NCBI GenBank assembly: GCA_014377665.1 | Contig: JACMPF010000221.1 | Location: forward strand, 1 to 32,380 | DNA length: 32,380 nucleotides | DNA from: Pedobacter sp. | Lineage (GTDB): Bacteria > Bacteroidota > Bacteroidia > Sphingobacteriales > Sphingobacteriaceae | Reading direction: 5' to 3' | Shown here: positions 1 through 7,494 of the stretch, piece by piece | How the letters are laid out: the number at the start of each line of letters is the position of its first letter | Position numbering within the stretch: position 1 is the first letter of the stretch | Position numbers and translations under genes: made by a program | Notes under the pieces: model-generated | Seen by the model: the letters and a program-made list of their open reading frames with translations, nothing else | Databases searched by the model: none | Told to the model about the DNA's origin: nothing

Positions 1-1
1 G

Positions 2-547
2 ACAACTGCTGGCGCCTGTACCGGACTGGGTATTGCCCCCAACAAGGTTGGACATGTTTATGGAATTTTCAAAGCTTACTGTACTCGTGTAGGTGGAGGC
101 CCATTCCCAACTGAGCTAGACAATGAAGTTGGTGAAACGTTACGTTCTGTTGGTCATGAATTCGGAGCAACTACGGGTCGTGCGCGCCGTTGTGGCTGGA
201 TTGATCTTCCTGCATTGAAATACGCAATTATGTTGAATGGCGTCACCGATTTGATCATGATGAAAGCGGATGTTCTGGATGGATTTGATTCCATTTATGC
301 ATGCACGCATTATGAGCACAATGGTGAGACTATTGACTATATGCCATACGATATCATCACGGTTCAGCCTATCCCTGTTCTGAAAGAAATTGAGGGTTGG
401 AAAACAGATGTCACCAAAATAACTGCTGTGGATCAGATTCCTGCTAAACTGGCTGACTACATTGCTTTCCTGGAGAAAGAATTGCAAGTACCTGTTAAGT
501 TTCTGTCTGTTGGTCCCGATCGTACTCAGACCTTAGAACTGAATTAG
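2..547 (+). CDS. purA: Adenylosuccinate synthetase, C-terminal 181 residues (5' end outside window)
   Basis: Condenses IMP with aspartate using GTP to make adenylosuccinate, the first committed step from IMP to AMP in the cytoplasm. The frame is open from base 2 and ends at TAG 545-547, so only about the last 40% of a protein normally near 425-430 residues is present. Visible family signatures are the arginine-rich substrate loop GRARRCGWIDLPALKYA, the stretch LNGVTDLIMMKADVLDGFD, and a C-terminal VGPDRTQT like the usual GP(E/D)R.xT ending. The first ATG in this frame (215) is internal and is not the start. A strong hairpin terminator follows at 569-594, so this is the last gene of its transcript. 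Identity is near certain; upstream partners cannot be seen. Confidence 0.97.
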   Translation, partial: TTAGACTGLGIAPNKVGHVYGIFKAYCTRVGGGPFPTELDNEVGETLRSVGHEFGATTGRARRCGWIDLPALKYAIMLNGVTDLIMMKADVLDGFDSIYACTHYEHNGETIDYMPYDIITVQPIPVLKEIEGWKTDVTKITAVDQIPAKLADYIAFLEKELQVPVKFLSVGPDRTQTLELN

Positions 548-568
548 TAATTCTCGAAAATATTATAC

Positions 569-594
569 AAAGGCGGCATATTGTCGCCTTTTTT
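569..594 (+). terminator. Rho-independent terminator of purA
   Basis: The arms AAAGGCGGC (569-577) and GTCGCCTTT (583-591) pair over 9 bp with one G-T wobble around a 5-base loop. The T run continues to 594. It begins 21 bases after the purA stop, and the pabB promoter lies just downstream. Confidence 0.88.
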
Positions 595-595
595 A

Positions 596-628
596 TTGGA
601 CTAATTTTAAAGCATATCGATACATTTG
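596..628 (+). promoter_or_regulatory. Predicted Bacteroidota-type promoter of pabB
   Basis: TACATTTG at 621-628 fits the TAnnTTTG -7 element exactly. A TTG at 596-598, 22 bases upstream, could serve as the -33 element. The pabB ATG (641) follows 12 bases after the -7 box, giving a very short leader. Placement between the purA terminator and pabB supports it. It is a motif match only. Confidence 0.6.
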
Positions 629-640
629 CAATCGGAATTT

Positions 641-1912
641 ATGAAGATCGAGGAAATACAATTATTCAAACAGAAGGCGCTTAGGTGGGCGGATCGTTTT
701 GATGTTTGTTGTTACCTTGACTCAAATAACTATAGTGACAAGTATGGTGAATACGACTTTCTAATAGCTGCAGGAGTTGCGGATGAGCTCACCTGTTCAG
801 TCGGAAATGCGTTTGAAACTTGGAAGGCTTATTATGACCTAAATAAAAGCTGGATGTTTGGATTTTTAAGTTATGACTTGAAAAACGAAATAGAAGAACT
901 GGACTCACAGAACCCTGATCATTTACAATTCCCAGAATTATATTTTTTTATCCCTCAGTATCTAATCATTGGGAAAAATGGAGAGGTTCATGTAATCATT
1001 GGCGATTTAAATGTTCTCGACCTTATCCAAAACATCAAGTTTGATGAAGCTGCTGCAATTGCATCTGTAAAAGTAAATAAACGGATTGAAAGACTGGTTT
1101 ACATTACTGCAGTGGAGAAAATGCAAGAACATATCTTTCACGGGGATATTTATGAAGCCAATTTCTGTCAGGAGTTTTTTGCAACACATGCCACTATAGA
1201 CCCTGTATCGGTTTATCTACAACTGAAAGAATTATCACCCACTCCATTCTCAGGCTATTTCAAACAGTATAAAAATTACATTTTAGCCGCTACCCCCGAG
1301 CGCTTTCTTTGTAAACGAGGAACAAAGCTTGTATCTCAACCCATCAAAGGAACGGCAAAAAGAAGTCCAGACCCGGCTTTGGATAAACAGAATAGGGTAA
1401 CCCTGCAAAATAATGCAAAGGAACGGGCAGAAAATGTAATGATTGTTGACTTGGTGAGAAACGACCTTAGCAAAAGCGCGGTGAAGGGAAGTGTTGTAGT
1501 TAATGAACTATTTGGAGTTTATGGGTTTCCTCAAGTTTATCAGATGATTTCTACGATTAGCTGCGAACTAAATCCTGAGCTACATTTTATTGATGCCATT
1601 AAGAATGCTTTTCCAATGGGTTCTATGACTGGGGCACCAAAGTTAAGTGCAATGCGATTAATTGAGTTACTCGAATTTTCCAGGCGGGGTGTCTATTCAG
1701 GCGCAATGGGCTACATCGATCCATCAGGCGATTTCGATTTTAACGTTATCATTCGAAGTCTCCTCTACAATGCGGAAGAGAAATATCTTTCATTTCAGGT
1801 GGGGAGTGCAATAACCTATGCTGCGGAAGCAGCGCATGAATATGAAGAGTGTTTGTTAAAAGCATCGGCTATTTTACAAACTATTGAAAGTAAAAATGCT
1901 ACCCTAAGGTAG
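641..1912 (+). CDS. pabB: Aminodeoxychorismate synthase component I (PabB), chorismate-binding
   Basis: Makes 4-amino-4-deoxychorismate from chorismate and ammonia for p-aminobenzoate and folate synthesis. It normally works with the glutaminase PabA, which is not in this window. The frame could extend to a TTG at 626, but that TTG is part of the predicted -7 box (621-628), so I start at ATG 641, giving 423 residues. The chorismate-binding domain fills the C-terminal half: PIKGTAKRS with K236 (the lysine typical of PabB, where TrpE has PIAGT), MIVDLVRNDL, FPMGSMTGAPKLSAM, and YSGAMGYIDPSGDFDFNVIIR. The PIKGT motif makes PabB more likely than anthranilate or isochorismate synthase. A second route to folate, folC, lies at 28.1 kb but is not linked. 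The final codons form one arm of a terminator used by the opposite strand. Confidence 0.92.
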   Translation: MKIEEIQLFKQKALRWADRFDVCCYLDSNNYSDKYGEYDFLIAAGVADELTCSVGNAFETWKAYYDLNKSWMFGFLSYDLKNEIEELDSQNPDHLQFPELYFFIPQYLIIGKNGEVHVIIGDLNVLDLIQNIKFDEAAAIASVKVNKRIERLVYITAVEKMQEHIFHGDIYEANFCQEFFATHATIDPVSVYLQLKELSPTPFSGYFKQYKNYILAATPERFLCKRGTKLVSQPIKGTAKRSPDPALDKQNRVTLQNNAKERAENVMIVDLVRNDLSKSAVKGSVVVNELFGVYGFPQVYQMISTISCELNPELHFIDAIKNAFPMGSMTGAPKLSAMRLIELLEFSRRGVYSGAMGYIDPSGDFDFNVIIRSLLYNAEEKYLSFQVGSAITYAAEAAHEYEECLLKASAILQTIESKNATLR

Positions 1913-1916
1913 CATT
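1892..1916 (-). terminator. Terminator of the minus-strand nadC-plsY-M48 unit, inside the pabB 3' end
   Basis: The arms AATGCTACC (1895-1903) and GGTAGCATT (1908-1916) form a perfect 9-bp stem with a 4-base loop. Read on the minus strand, the hairpin is followed by TTTTTA, so it is oriented to stop transcription coming from the M48 gene, whose stop codon lies at 1921-1923. The element covers the last codons and stop (1910-1912) of pabB. On the plus strand no T run follows, so pabB itself is probably not terminated efficiently here. Confidence 0.8.
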
Positions 1917-1920
1917 CAAC

Positions 1921-2748
1921 TTACTTTACAGGCTTACCTGTAGTTGATTTAAAATACTTTTGAGCTTCAGGCAATGCGTTCTGAATTCTTGTAATCCTTG
2001 TCGCATCACTTGGGTGGGTACTTAAAAATTCAGGTGGTTTCTGGCTTCCTTCGGAAGCTGATGCCATTCTTTGCCAGAAAGATGTGGCATTTTGCGGGTT
2101 ATACCCGGCCATGGCCATAAATATTAATCCTAATCTATCCGCTTCCAATTCTTGGTCACGGCTGTACTTAAGCATAAGTAATGGTGTTCCCACTCCATAA
2201 AGGGTATTAAAGACTGATTGTGTTTGTGCGTTTTTTGAAAGTGCTACGTTACCAGCAACACCAATACCTTGAGAAACAAGTTCTTTAGACATACGCTCCG
2301 CAGAGTGTCCTGCGATCGCATGTGCGATCTCGTGTCCCATCACAGTGGCTAAACCAGCATCATCCTTAGTTACAGGAAGAATTCCTGTATAAACTACAAT
2401 CTTACCACCAGGCATACACCATGCATTCAAATCTTTACTCTGAACAACATTCACTTCCCATTGATAATTTCTAATTAACTCTGCATACCCGTTGTTGTTC
2501 ATGTAAGACTTTACAGCGGCAATGATATTATTTCCGACGCGTTTAACTTGTAGTGCCTGTGCATTTGATCCAGAAAGAACAGCGCCTTTATTTTCTGTAA
2601 GGAACTCTCCATAGGCTTGAAATGCCATTGGCAACATCTGTGAATCGCTGACCAGATTTAGCCTGCTCCTACCCGTTAAAGGAACTGTTGTACAGGATGA
2701 AATAGTGAGGCTTGTAATGGCTGCACCGAGAATAAATAACTTTTTCAT
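1921..2748 (-). CDS. M48-family metallopeptidase, predicted lipoprotein
   Basis: Predicted zinc endopeptidase held in the envelope by a lipid anchor, similar in layout to E. coli LoiP/BepA-type quality-control proteases. The frame extends further upstream, but the start at 2748 gives a proper signal: MKKLFILGAAITSLTISSC, with lipobox ISSC and lipidated C19, and a 275-residue protein. The HEIAH zinc motif is H139-E140-H143. The third ligand lies in SRDQELEAD (E200, with D204). GH and SAERM after the HExxH helix are also typical. It is the last gene of the minus-strand unit, 10 bases after plsY, and ends at a hairpin terminator. The substrate cannot be told from sequence. No C-terminal TPR domain is present, so it is closer to LoiP than to BepA. 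Confidence 0.9.
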   Translation of the reverse strand: MKKLFILGAAITSLTISSCTTVPLTGRSRLNLVSDSQMLPMAFQAYGEFLTENKGAVLSGSNAQALQVKRVGNNIIAAVKSYMNNNGYAELIRNYQWEVNVVQSKDLNAWCMPGGKIVVYTGILPVTKDDAGLATVMGHEIAHAIAGHSAERMSKELVSQGIGVAGNVALSKNAQTQSVFNTLYGVGTPLLMLKYSRDQELEADRLGLIFMAMAGYNPQNATSFWQRMASASEGSQKPPEFLSTHPSDATRITRIQNALPEAQKYFKSTTGKPVK

Positions 2749-2758
2749 AGATTTTAGT

Positions 2759-3406
2759 TTAACTTGTTTTTTTCTTGAACAGATAAACTTTTGATTCTTT
2801 GCCTTTGAGGAGTCGCTCAAGGTTCTTTTGATGAGTTATAAGTATTAAAATACAAACGCACATACCGTAAAGAACTTCTGATCTAATGGTAGACTGTAAT
2901 ATGAAGATAGTACTTAGCGGAAATGTAAAACCTGCGCATATAGAACCCAACGAAACATATTTAGTAGTCAACAAAACCACAACAAAAACAAGTACGCAAA
3001 ACATAGCTGCTGGGAAGTTAACTGCCAAAATCATTCCAAAAAGCGTAGCTACTCCTTTGCCCCCCCGGAAGCCGGCGAATATTGGAAATAAGTGCCCCAT
3101 TACTGCAGTTACACCCAGTGCAAGTTGATAGTTGACGAATTGTGAAGTATGCTGAGGGCCAGTTACGGAGAGACCTATAAAGTAGGCAAGGTTGGTCGCG
3201 GTGTATCCTTTGGCGATGTCAATGATCATTACGGCAATACCCGCCTTTTTTCCAAGAACCCTAAAAGTATTTGTTGCTCCTGCATTTCCGCTTCCATATT
3301 CTCTGACATCGACGCCATAAAATGCCTGTCCAAGCCATACCGCTGTAGGTATAGAACCAAATAGATAAGCGAATAGAACTGCTGAGATAGAGAAGATCGA
3401 TATCAT
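2759..3406 (-). CDS. plsY: Glycerol-3-phosphate acyltransferase PlsY (acyl-phosphate dependent)
   Basis: Transfers the acyl group from acyl-phosphate to sn-glycerol-3-phosphate, making lysophosphatidate for membrane phospholipid synthesis. It is an integral inner-membrane enzyme. At 215 residues it has normal length and about five hydrophobic segments. Conserved loops are visible: FGSIPTAVWLG near residue 16, GSGNAGATNTFRVLGKKAG near 38, and FAGFRGGKGVATLFG near 110. A lysine-rich tail (LLKGKESKVYLFKKK) ends the protein. It begins 2 bases after the nadC stop, so the two are almost certainly translated from one message. The partner PlsX is not in the window. Confidence 0.95.
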   Translation of the reverse strand: MISIFSISAVLFAYLFGSIPTAVWLGQAFYGVDVREYGSGNAGATNTFRVLGKKAGIAVMIIDIAKGYTATNLAYFIGLSVTGPQHTSQFVNYQLALGVTAVMGHLFPIFAGFRGGKGVATLFGMILAVNFPAAMFCVLVFVVVLLTTKYVSLGSICAGFTFPLSTIFILQSTIRSEVLYGMCVCILILITHQKNLERLLKGKESKVYLFKKKTS

Positions 3407-3408
3407 TC

Positions 3409-4251
3409 CTAGAAGGCCTTTAAACTCATATCTATACTTTTAACGGAATGAGTTAACGCACCAATTGAGATATAATCGACACCACAGGCCGCATAATCTA
3501 TAATGTTAGATTCAGTAATTCCTCCAGAAGCCTCTGTAATAAACCGACCATTTATGAGTTGAATCGCTTCCTTTAAGTCTGCTATTTTAAAATTGTCCAA
3601 CATAATACGATCAACATTACCAGTCAATAATACAGTTGATAGTTCAGAAAGGTTTCTTACTTCAATCTCTATCTGAAGTGCTTTACCATTTATTTTCAAG
3701 TACTCGTTAGCTGCATTGATAGCTTTTTCAATGCCACCTGCATAATCTACATGATTGTCTTTGATCAAAATCATATCATATAGACCAATCCTGTGGTTTA
3801 CCCCTCCTCCAATGCGAACAGCCCACTTTTCAATAACTCTTAGTCCAGGAGTAGTCTTACGAGTATCTAGTAATTTAGTTTTGTAGCCCCCAAGCAACAT
3901 TACGATGTTGTGAGTCTTGGTCGCTATGCCACTCATCCTTTGCATGCAGTTTAAAACAAGCCTTTCTGCGAGGAGAATACTGTGGGTACTGCCTGACACT
4001 GTGAAGGCGATATCGCCGTAATTAACCTCTTCACCATCATTAATAAACACTTCCACCACAAGACTAGAATCAATATAATTGAAAATTTGCAGCGCTAATT
4101 CGATGCCGGCTAGTATACCATCTTCTTTAATAATGAGTTTTGCTTTTCCCTGAGCATTTGCAGGGATTGTAGAAAGAGAAGTGTGATCACCGTCGCCAAG
4201 GTCTTCGTCAACAGCATTTTTTATGAACAGATCTATGATTTGCTTATCCAA
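3409..4251 (-). CDS. nadC: Nicotinate-nucleotide pyrophosphorylase (carboxylating), TTG start
   Basis: Converts quinolinate and PRPP to nicotinate mononucleotide, CO2 and PPi in de novo NAD synthesis. The 280 residues carry the family signatures AVDEDLGDGDHTS near the N-terminus, LNCMQRMSGIAT, LLDTRKTTPGLRVIEKWAVRIGG, HRIGLYDMILIKDNH, EIEVRNLSEL and EASGGITESNI. The start is unusual: the codon at 4251-4249 is TTG, an in-frame TAA lies two codons upstream (4257-4255), and no ATG occurs before the conserved N-terminal motif, so TTG is the only sensible start. nadA and nadB are not nearby. It sits between a DUF4783 gene and plsY in a unit with very short gaps. Confidence 0.95.
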   Translation of the reverse strand: MDKQIIDLFIKNAVDEDLGDGDHTSLSTIPANAQGKAKLIIKEDGILAGIELALQIFNYIDSSLVVEVFINDGEEVNYGDIAFTVSGSTHSILLAERLVLNCMQRMSGIATKTHNIVMLLGGYKTKLLDTRKTTPGLRVIEKWAVRIGGGVNHRIGLYDMILIKDNHVDYAGGIEKAINAANEYLKINGKALQIEIEVRNLSELSTVLLTGNVDRIMLDNFKIADLKEAIQLINGRFITEASGGITESNIIDYAACGVDYISIGALTHSVKSIDMSLKAF

Positions 4252-4267
4252 AACTTAAATTTAAATC

Positions 4268-4275
4268 CAAAAATA
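4268..4275 (-). promoter_or_regulatory. Possible -7 element ahead of nadC
   Basis: Read on the minus strand, 4275-4268 is TATTTTTG, an exact TAnnTTTG match 16 bases before the nadC TTG start. No convincing -33 element is visible, and the site lies in the 35-base gap after the DUF4783 gene. It could be an internal promoter or a chance match in AT-rich DNA. Confidence 0.3.
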
Positions 4276-4286
4276 GCATTTTGCTG

Positions 4287-4679
4287 CTATTTCTCGGTTT
4301 CTATTTTTAATTCAGTTATAAAAAAAGCGCTACCGTTCTTCTTTAAAGTAATTGAGACCCTGAAAGAGCCATTCTTAGCTATCAGAGACAAGGCTCCATA
4401 TCTGAAATTTGGATTGGTATTTAATCGGTGAATGACAGTAGATTTCACAGGAGGGAATTTCGAAAAAAAGCTTCGTAAAATTTGTTCTGCCTGTGCTTTA
4501 GAATAGACATCTTCTTCATCAATGATGATTAAGTCTACACTTGAAGAAAAATTTAATGCTATATCTTTAGAATTCGCTGTCCTAAACTGAGCGCAAAGTT
4601 CGTCAATAATATCGCCTTGAGAGGCGATAAACGCAGGAAAATGAAAAAGCAGCACAGCAGATAAGAGTAATGATTTCAT
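4287..4679 (-). CDS. DUF4783 family exported protein
   Basis: Small secreted protein of unknown function. I place the start at 4679, giving 130 residues and a clear signal peptide (MKSLLLSAVLLFHFPAFIASQ). The frame is open a further 15 codons upstream, but that would bury the signal sequence. The mature part has an alpha/beta pattern, with strands such as VDLIIIDEEDVYSKAQAEQILRSFF, VKSTVIHRL and GSFRVSITLKK. This resembles the DUF4783 family of Bacteroidota, which is thought to have an NTF2/SnoaL-like fold; that fold statement comes from memory of the family. It is the first gene of the minus-strand unit with nadC, plsY and the M48 protease, and is divergent from gpmI. No catalytic residues can be named. 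Confidence 0.7.
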   Translation of the reverse strand: MKSLLLSAVLLFHFPAFIASQGDIIDELCAQFRTANSKDIALNFSSSVDLIIIDEEDVYSKAQAEQILRSFFSKFPPVKSTVIHRLNTNPNFRYGALSLIAKNGSFRVSITLKKNGSAFFITELKIETEK

Positions 4680-4751
4680 AAACACGGGTTTACTTACAGA
4701 TTTAATTAACATAAATGATGCCATGTTTCGAGATGTTTATCTGGAAATCGA

Positions 4752-4782
4752 TTCGCAAAAAAAACATAATAGACTATCTTTG
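4752..4782 (+). promoter_or_regulatory. Predicted promoter of gpmI
   Basis: TATCTTTG at 4775-4782 is an exact TAnnTTTG -7 element. A TTCG at 4752-4755, 19 bases upstream, is a weak -33 candidate; the same TTCG/TATCTTTG pair occurs before rpsA. The gpmI start lies 22 bases after the -7 box. The match also supports choosing ATG 4805 over the longer upstream frame. Confidence 0.6.
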
Positions 4783-4804
4783 TAACACAATTGAAATTAT
4801 TAAG

Positions 4805-6331
4805 ATGCAAATGAATAATAAAAAAGTAGTGCTGCTTATTCTTGACGGTTGGGGATATGGCAAAAAAGATAGCTCCAATGCTGCATACCAAGCAAACACT
4901 CCATTTTTTGATAGCCTTTTAGCGCAATATCCAAACTCAAAGCTTGAAGCATCTGGTGAAGCGGTAGGTTTACCTGTGGGTCAGATGGGTAACTCTGAAG
5001 TTGGACATATGAACCTTGGTGCTGGACGCGTTGTTTATCAAGAACTAGGGCGAATTAATAAGGCAATTGCCGACAAGACACTTCACAACAACGAAGTACT
5101 ACTAACCGCTTTCAAATATGCTAAGCAAAACAAAAAGGCAGTACACTTTATCGGATTAGTTTCCAATGGAGGAGTTCATGCCCACATTGAGCATTTAAAA
5201 GCGCTATGTGATGCTGCTGGCGAGCAAGGATTGAAAGATGTATTTATACATGCATTTTTAGATGGTCGAGATACAGATCCGAATTCGGGTTTAAACTTTA
5301 TAAAAGATCTGAATGAGCACCTTAAAACATCTACTGGCAAAATTGCGAGTTTGATTGGAAGATACTATGCAATGGATCGTGATAGCAGATGGGAAAGGGT
5401 AAAATTAGCATATGACCTACTTACGAAAGGTGTTGGTGAACATGTGGAGGATCCAATTGCAGCTATAGAGAAGTCTTACCATGATGGAATTACAGATGAG
5501 TTTATTAAACCAATTGTAGTAACTGATGCTAAAGGAGTGCCAACTGCGACCATTCGACCCGACGATGTAGTAATTTGTTTCAATTACCGTACGGATCGTG
5601 GAAGGGAAATTACTTCAGTTTTAAGCCAGGCAGACTATCCAGATTTCGACATGTACAAATTGCCACTTTACTATGTGACAATGACAACCTATGACGAGAG
5701 CTTTAAAGGGGTAAAAGTGGTATTTACGAAGGCCGATTTGTCGCAAACATTAGGAGAGGTACTTGAAGTCAATAATAAGAAGCAGATTCGTATTGCAGAA
5801 ACTGAAAAATACCCCCATGTGACTTTTTTCTTTTCTGGAGGTAGAGAACAGGAATTCAAGCATGAGAAACGAATCTTAATTCCTTCTCCAAAGGTTGCTA
5901 CTTATGATCTTCAACCTGAAATGAGTGCTGCAGGAATTACAGAAGCAATAGTTAATGAATTAAAAGCGGGATGGCCTGATTTTGTTTGCCTGAATTTTGC
6001 AAATCCTGATATGGTTGGCCACACAGGCGTATTTGCTGCTGTGGTAAAAGCTGTGGAAACTGCTGATTATTGCGCCAAACAAGTTGTTGAAGCAGGAATA
6101 AAAAATGGATATTCATTCATAATTCTTGCAGACCACGGCAATTCTGAGTTTATGATAAACAATGATGGCTCAGCAAATACTGCGCACACTACCAATCTTG
6201 TTCCTTGTATATTGATTGACAACGATTATAAATCCATAAAGGACGGCAAGCTGGGTGACGTTGCACCTACCATTTTAGCGATCATGGATATTGCCATTCC
6301 AAAAATAATGACCGGGCACATATTGGTATAA
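4805..6331 (+). CDS. gpmI: 2,3-bisphosphoglycerate-independent phosphoglycerate mutase
   Basis: Interconverts 3- and 2-phosphoglycerate in glycolysis and gluconeogenesis, a cytoplasmic dimanganese enzyme of the alkaline phosphatase superfamily. The frame is open from 4715, but 4805 gives 508 residues, the usual family size, and follows the promoter; ATG 4811 is a possible alternative. Signatures: LILDGWGYGK (D14 metal ligand), MGNSEVGHMNLGAGR with catalytic S64, HAFLDGRDTDPNSG, CFNYRTDRGREI, NFANPDMVGHTG, ILADHGNSE and AHTTNLVP. All expected metal and substrate motifs are intact. The stop codon overlaps the start of the next gene by one base. Confidence 0.96.
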   Translation: MQMNNKKVVLLILDGWGYGKKDSSNAAYQANTPFFDSLLAQYPNSKLEASGEAVGLPVGQMGNSEVGHMNLGAGRVVYQELGRINKAIADKTLHNNEVLLTAFKYAKQNKKAVHFIGLVSNGGVHAHIEHLKALCDAAGEQGLKDVFIHAFLDGRDTDPNSGLNFIKDLNEHLKTSTGKIASLIGRYYAMDRDSRWERVKLAYDLLTKGVGEHVEDPIAAIEKSYHDGITDEFIKPIVVTDAKGVPTATIRPDDVVICFNYRTDRGREITSVLSQADYPDFDMYKLPLYYVTMTTYDESFKGVKVVFTKADLSQTLGEVLEVNNKKQIRIAETEKYPHVTFFFSGGREQEFKHEKRILIPSPKVATYDLQPEMSAAGITEAIVNELKAGWPDFVCLNFANPDMVGHTGVFAAVVKAVETADYCAKQVVEAGIKNGYSFIILADHGNSEFMINNDGSANTAHTTNLVPCILIDNDYKSIKDGKLGDVAPTILAIMDIAIPKIMTGHILV

Positions 6332-6864
6332 TGAGGAATAACGCATTATTTCCCTTAACACTATTGTTCTTTATCTGTAGTTGCAAATCACCTGCAGATA
6401 AAGAAAGGTTTTCAAAGTTTCAATATTTCGATATCAAAGGATACTTTGAAGCAGAAATTTCCAGGCTCTCAAAGTTAAATCCTTCAATTAGAAAAACAGT
6501 TGCAGTGAATGGAATATTTGAAACAAAAACAATTAAAATTAAGGATTGGAAACATGAACTGAGTGCCTTTAGTGACGCGGATATTAATCGGGCATCCTGG
6601 AAAGGACTTTTTTTAGTCTCCAAAACAGATACTGTGGAAACCTATTTATCCGAAAATGACAAAGTCGCAGTTCGAGAAGTAAGGGCTAATCTGCGTAAGG
6701 GCCAGATTTACAAGATATCAATTATTATACAAAACAAGAATGTCCTATATAGCTCTGTAGATAGCTTAATTTATTGTGCTGATAGCTTTTACCTCGTGAA
6801 AAAGCAACAAAATATCAAATTTCTTTCGACGAAGAATTATCTGATCGAAGGGAAATTTGAATAG
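6331..6864 (+). CDS. Hypothetical lipoprotein, 177 residues
   Basis: I do not recognise this family. The N-terminus MRNNALFPLTLLFFICSC is a short lipoprotein signal with the likely lipidated residue C18 (lipobox ICSC, somewhat irregular). The rest is polar with alternating strand-like segments, for example IYKISIIIQNKNVLYSSVDSL, suggesting a small beta-rich periplasmic or surface-facing domain. The ATG overlaps the last base of the gpmI stop (TAATG), so expression is coupled to gpmI, though no functional link is evident. Its stop (6862-6864) directly abuts the stop of the convergent TPR gene. Bacteroidota genomes carry many such lineage-specific lipoproteins. Confidence 0.75.
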   Translation: MRNNALFPLTLLFFICSCKSPADKERFSKFQYFDIKGYFEAEISRLSKLNPSIRKTVAVNGIFETKTIKIKDWKHELSAFSDADINRASWKGLFLVSKTDTVETYLSENDKVAVREVRANLRKGQIYKISIIIQNKNVLYSSVDSLIYCADSFYLVKKQQNIKFLSTKNYLIEGKFE

Positions 6865-7494
6865 TTATTTTAAGCTTGATATCTGTGCTTTAACATAGGA
6901 AACCAAACTGGTTATATCTGTACGTTGGGGCTGAAGAACTAAAATTTTTTGAAAATCTGCTACAGAGTTATTGAATAAGGCAATACAGGCTGTTTTGTCA
7001 ATGGCTTTCTTAATCTTGTACGATTTATAGATTGCATAATCTTTGTAAGCCAATGCACGATTTTGGAGTAATTGCGAATCTTCTTCGCCATTTAATTCAA
7101 TTGCTTTAGTAAAATCCTTAACTGATGACAAATAAAAATTATCTCTCATTTGACTCAATGATTCACGTGGATCGTTAGCAACGTTTAAACGTGCCTTCCC
7201 TCTATAATAATAAGCAGAATAATCCGCTGGCTTTAACGCGATGTATCTGCTGTAGGTAGATACAGCATTTTCAAAATTACCTGACTGGTAGTACGAATAC
7301 CCTAACATTTTCAAAACATTGGCATTATTAGGATCTTTGACGTCAGCTTTTTCTAATTGAGAAACCGCAGCTTTAAAATCCCCTTTCATCATTAGAGCCT
7401 GGAATCCAAGCTTATCATAATTACCAGTTTGAGCAATCGTTTGCCCCGTAATTAAAACAAAAAATAATAAAGCGGTCTGTTTGAAATAGTTCAT
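6865..7494 (-). CDS. Secreted tetratricopeptide repeat protein
   Basis: A 209-residue exported protein with signal peptide MNYFKQTALLFFVLITGQTIAQ and then TPR-like helical hairpins. Clear repeats are ALMMKGDFKAAVSQLEKADVKDPNN, LKMLGYSYYQSGNFENAVSTYSRYIALKP and ALAYKDYAIYKSYKIKK, followed by FNNSVADFQKILVLQPQ. Such proteins usually act as protein-binding scaffolds in the periplasm; the partner cannot be read from sequence. It is convergent with the gpmI-lipoprotein pair, with no bases between the two stop codons, and divergent from lon across a 317-bp gap. I found no exact -7 element on the minus strand upstream. Confidence 0.85.
   Translation of the reverse strand: MNYFKQTALLFFVLITGQTIAQTGNYDKLGFQALMMKGDFKAAVSQLEKADVKDPNNANVLKMLGYSYYQSGNFENAVSTYSRYIALKPADYSAYYYRGKARLNVANDPRESLSQMRDNFYLSSVKDFTKAIELNGEEDSQLLQNRALAYKDYAIYKSYKIKKAIDKTACIALFNNSVADFQKILVLQPQRTDITSLVSYVKAQISSLK

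Noticed and set aside
140-487. Minus-strand open frame of 115 codons opposite purA
   Set aside because: It lies wholly opposite the conserved purA frame and its translation shows no recognisable motif, so it is a shadow of purA codon use.
2886-3364. Plus-strand frames opposite plsY
   Set aside because: They are antisense to strongly conserved PlsY motifs, have no promoter or start context, and look like shadows.
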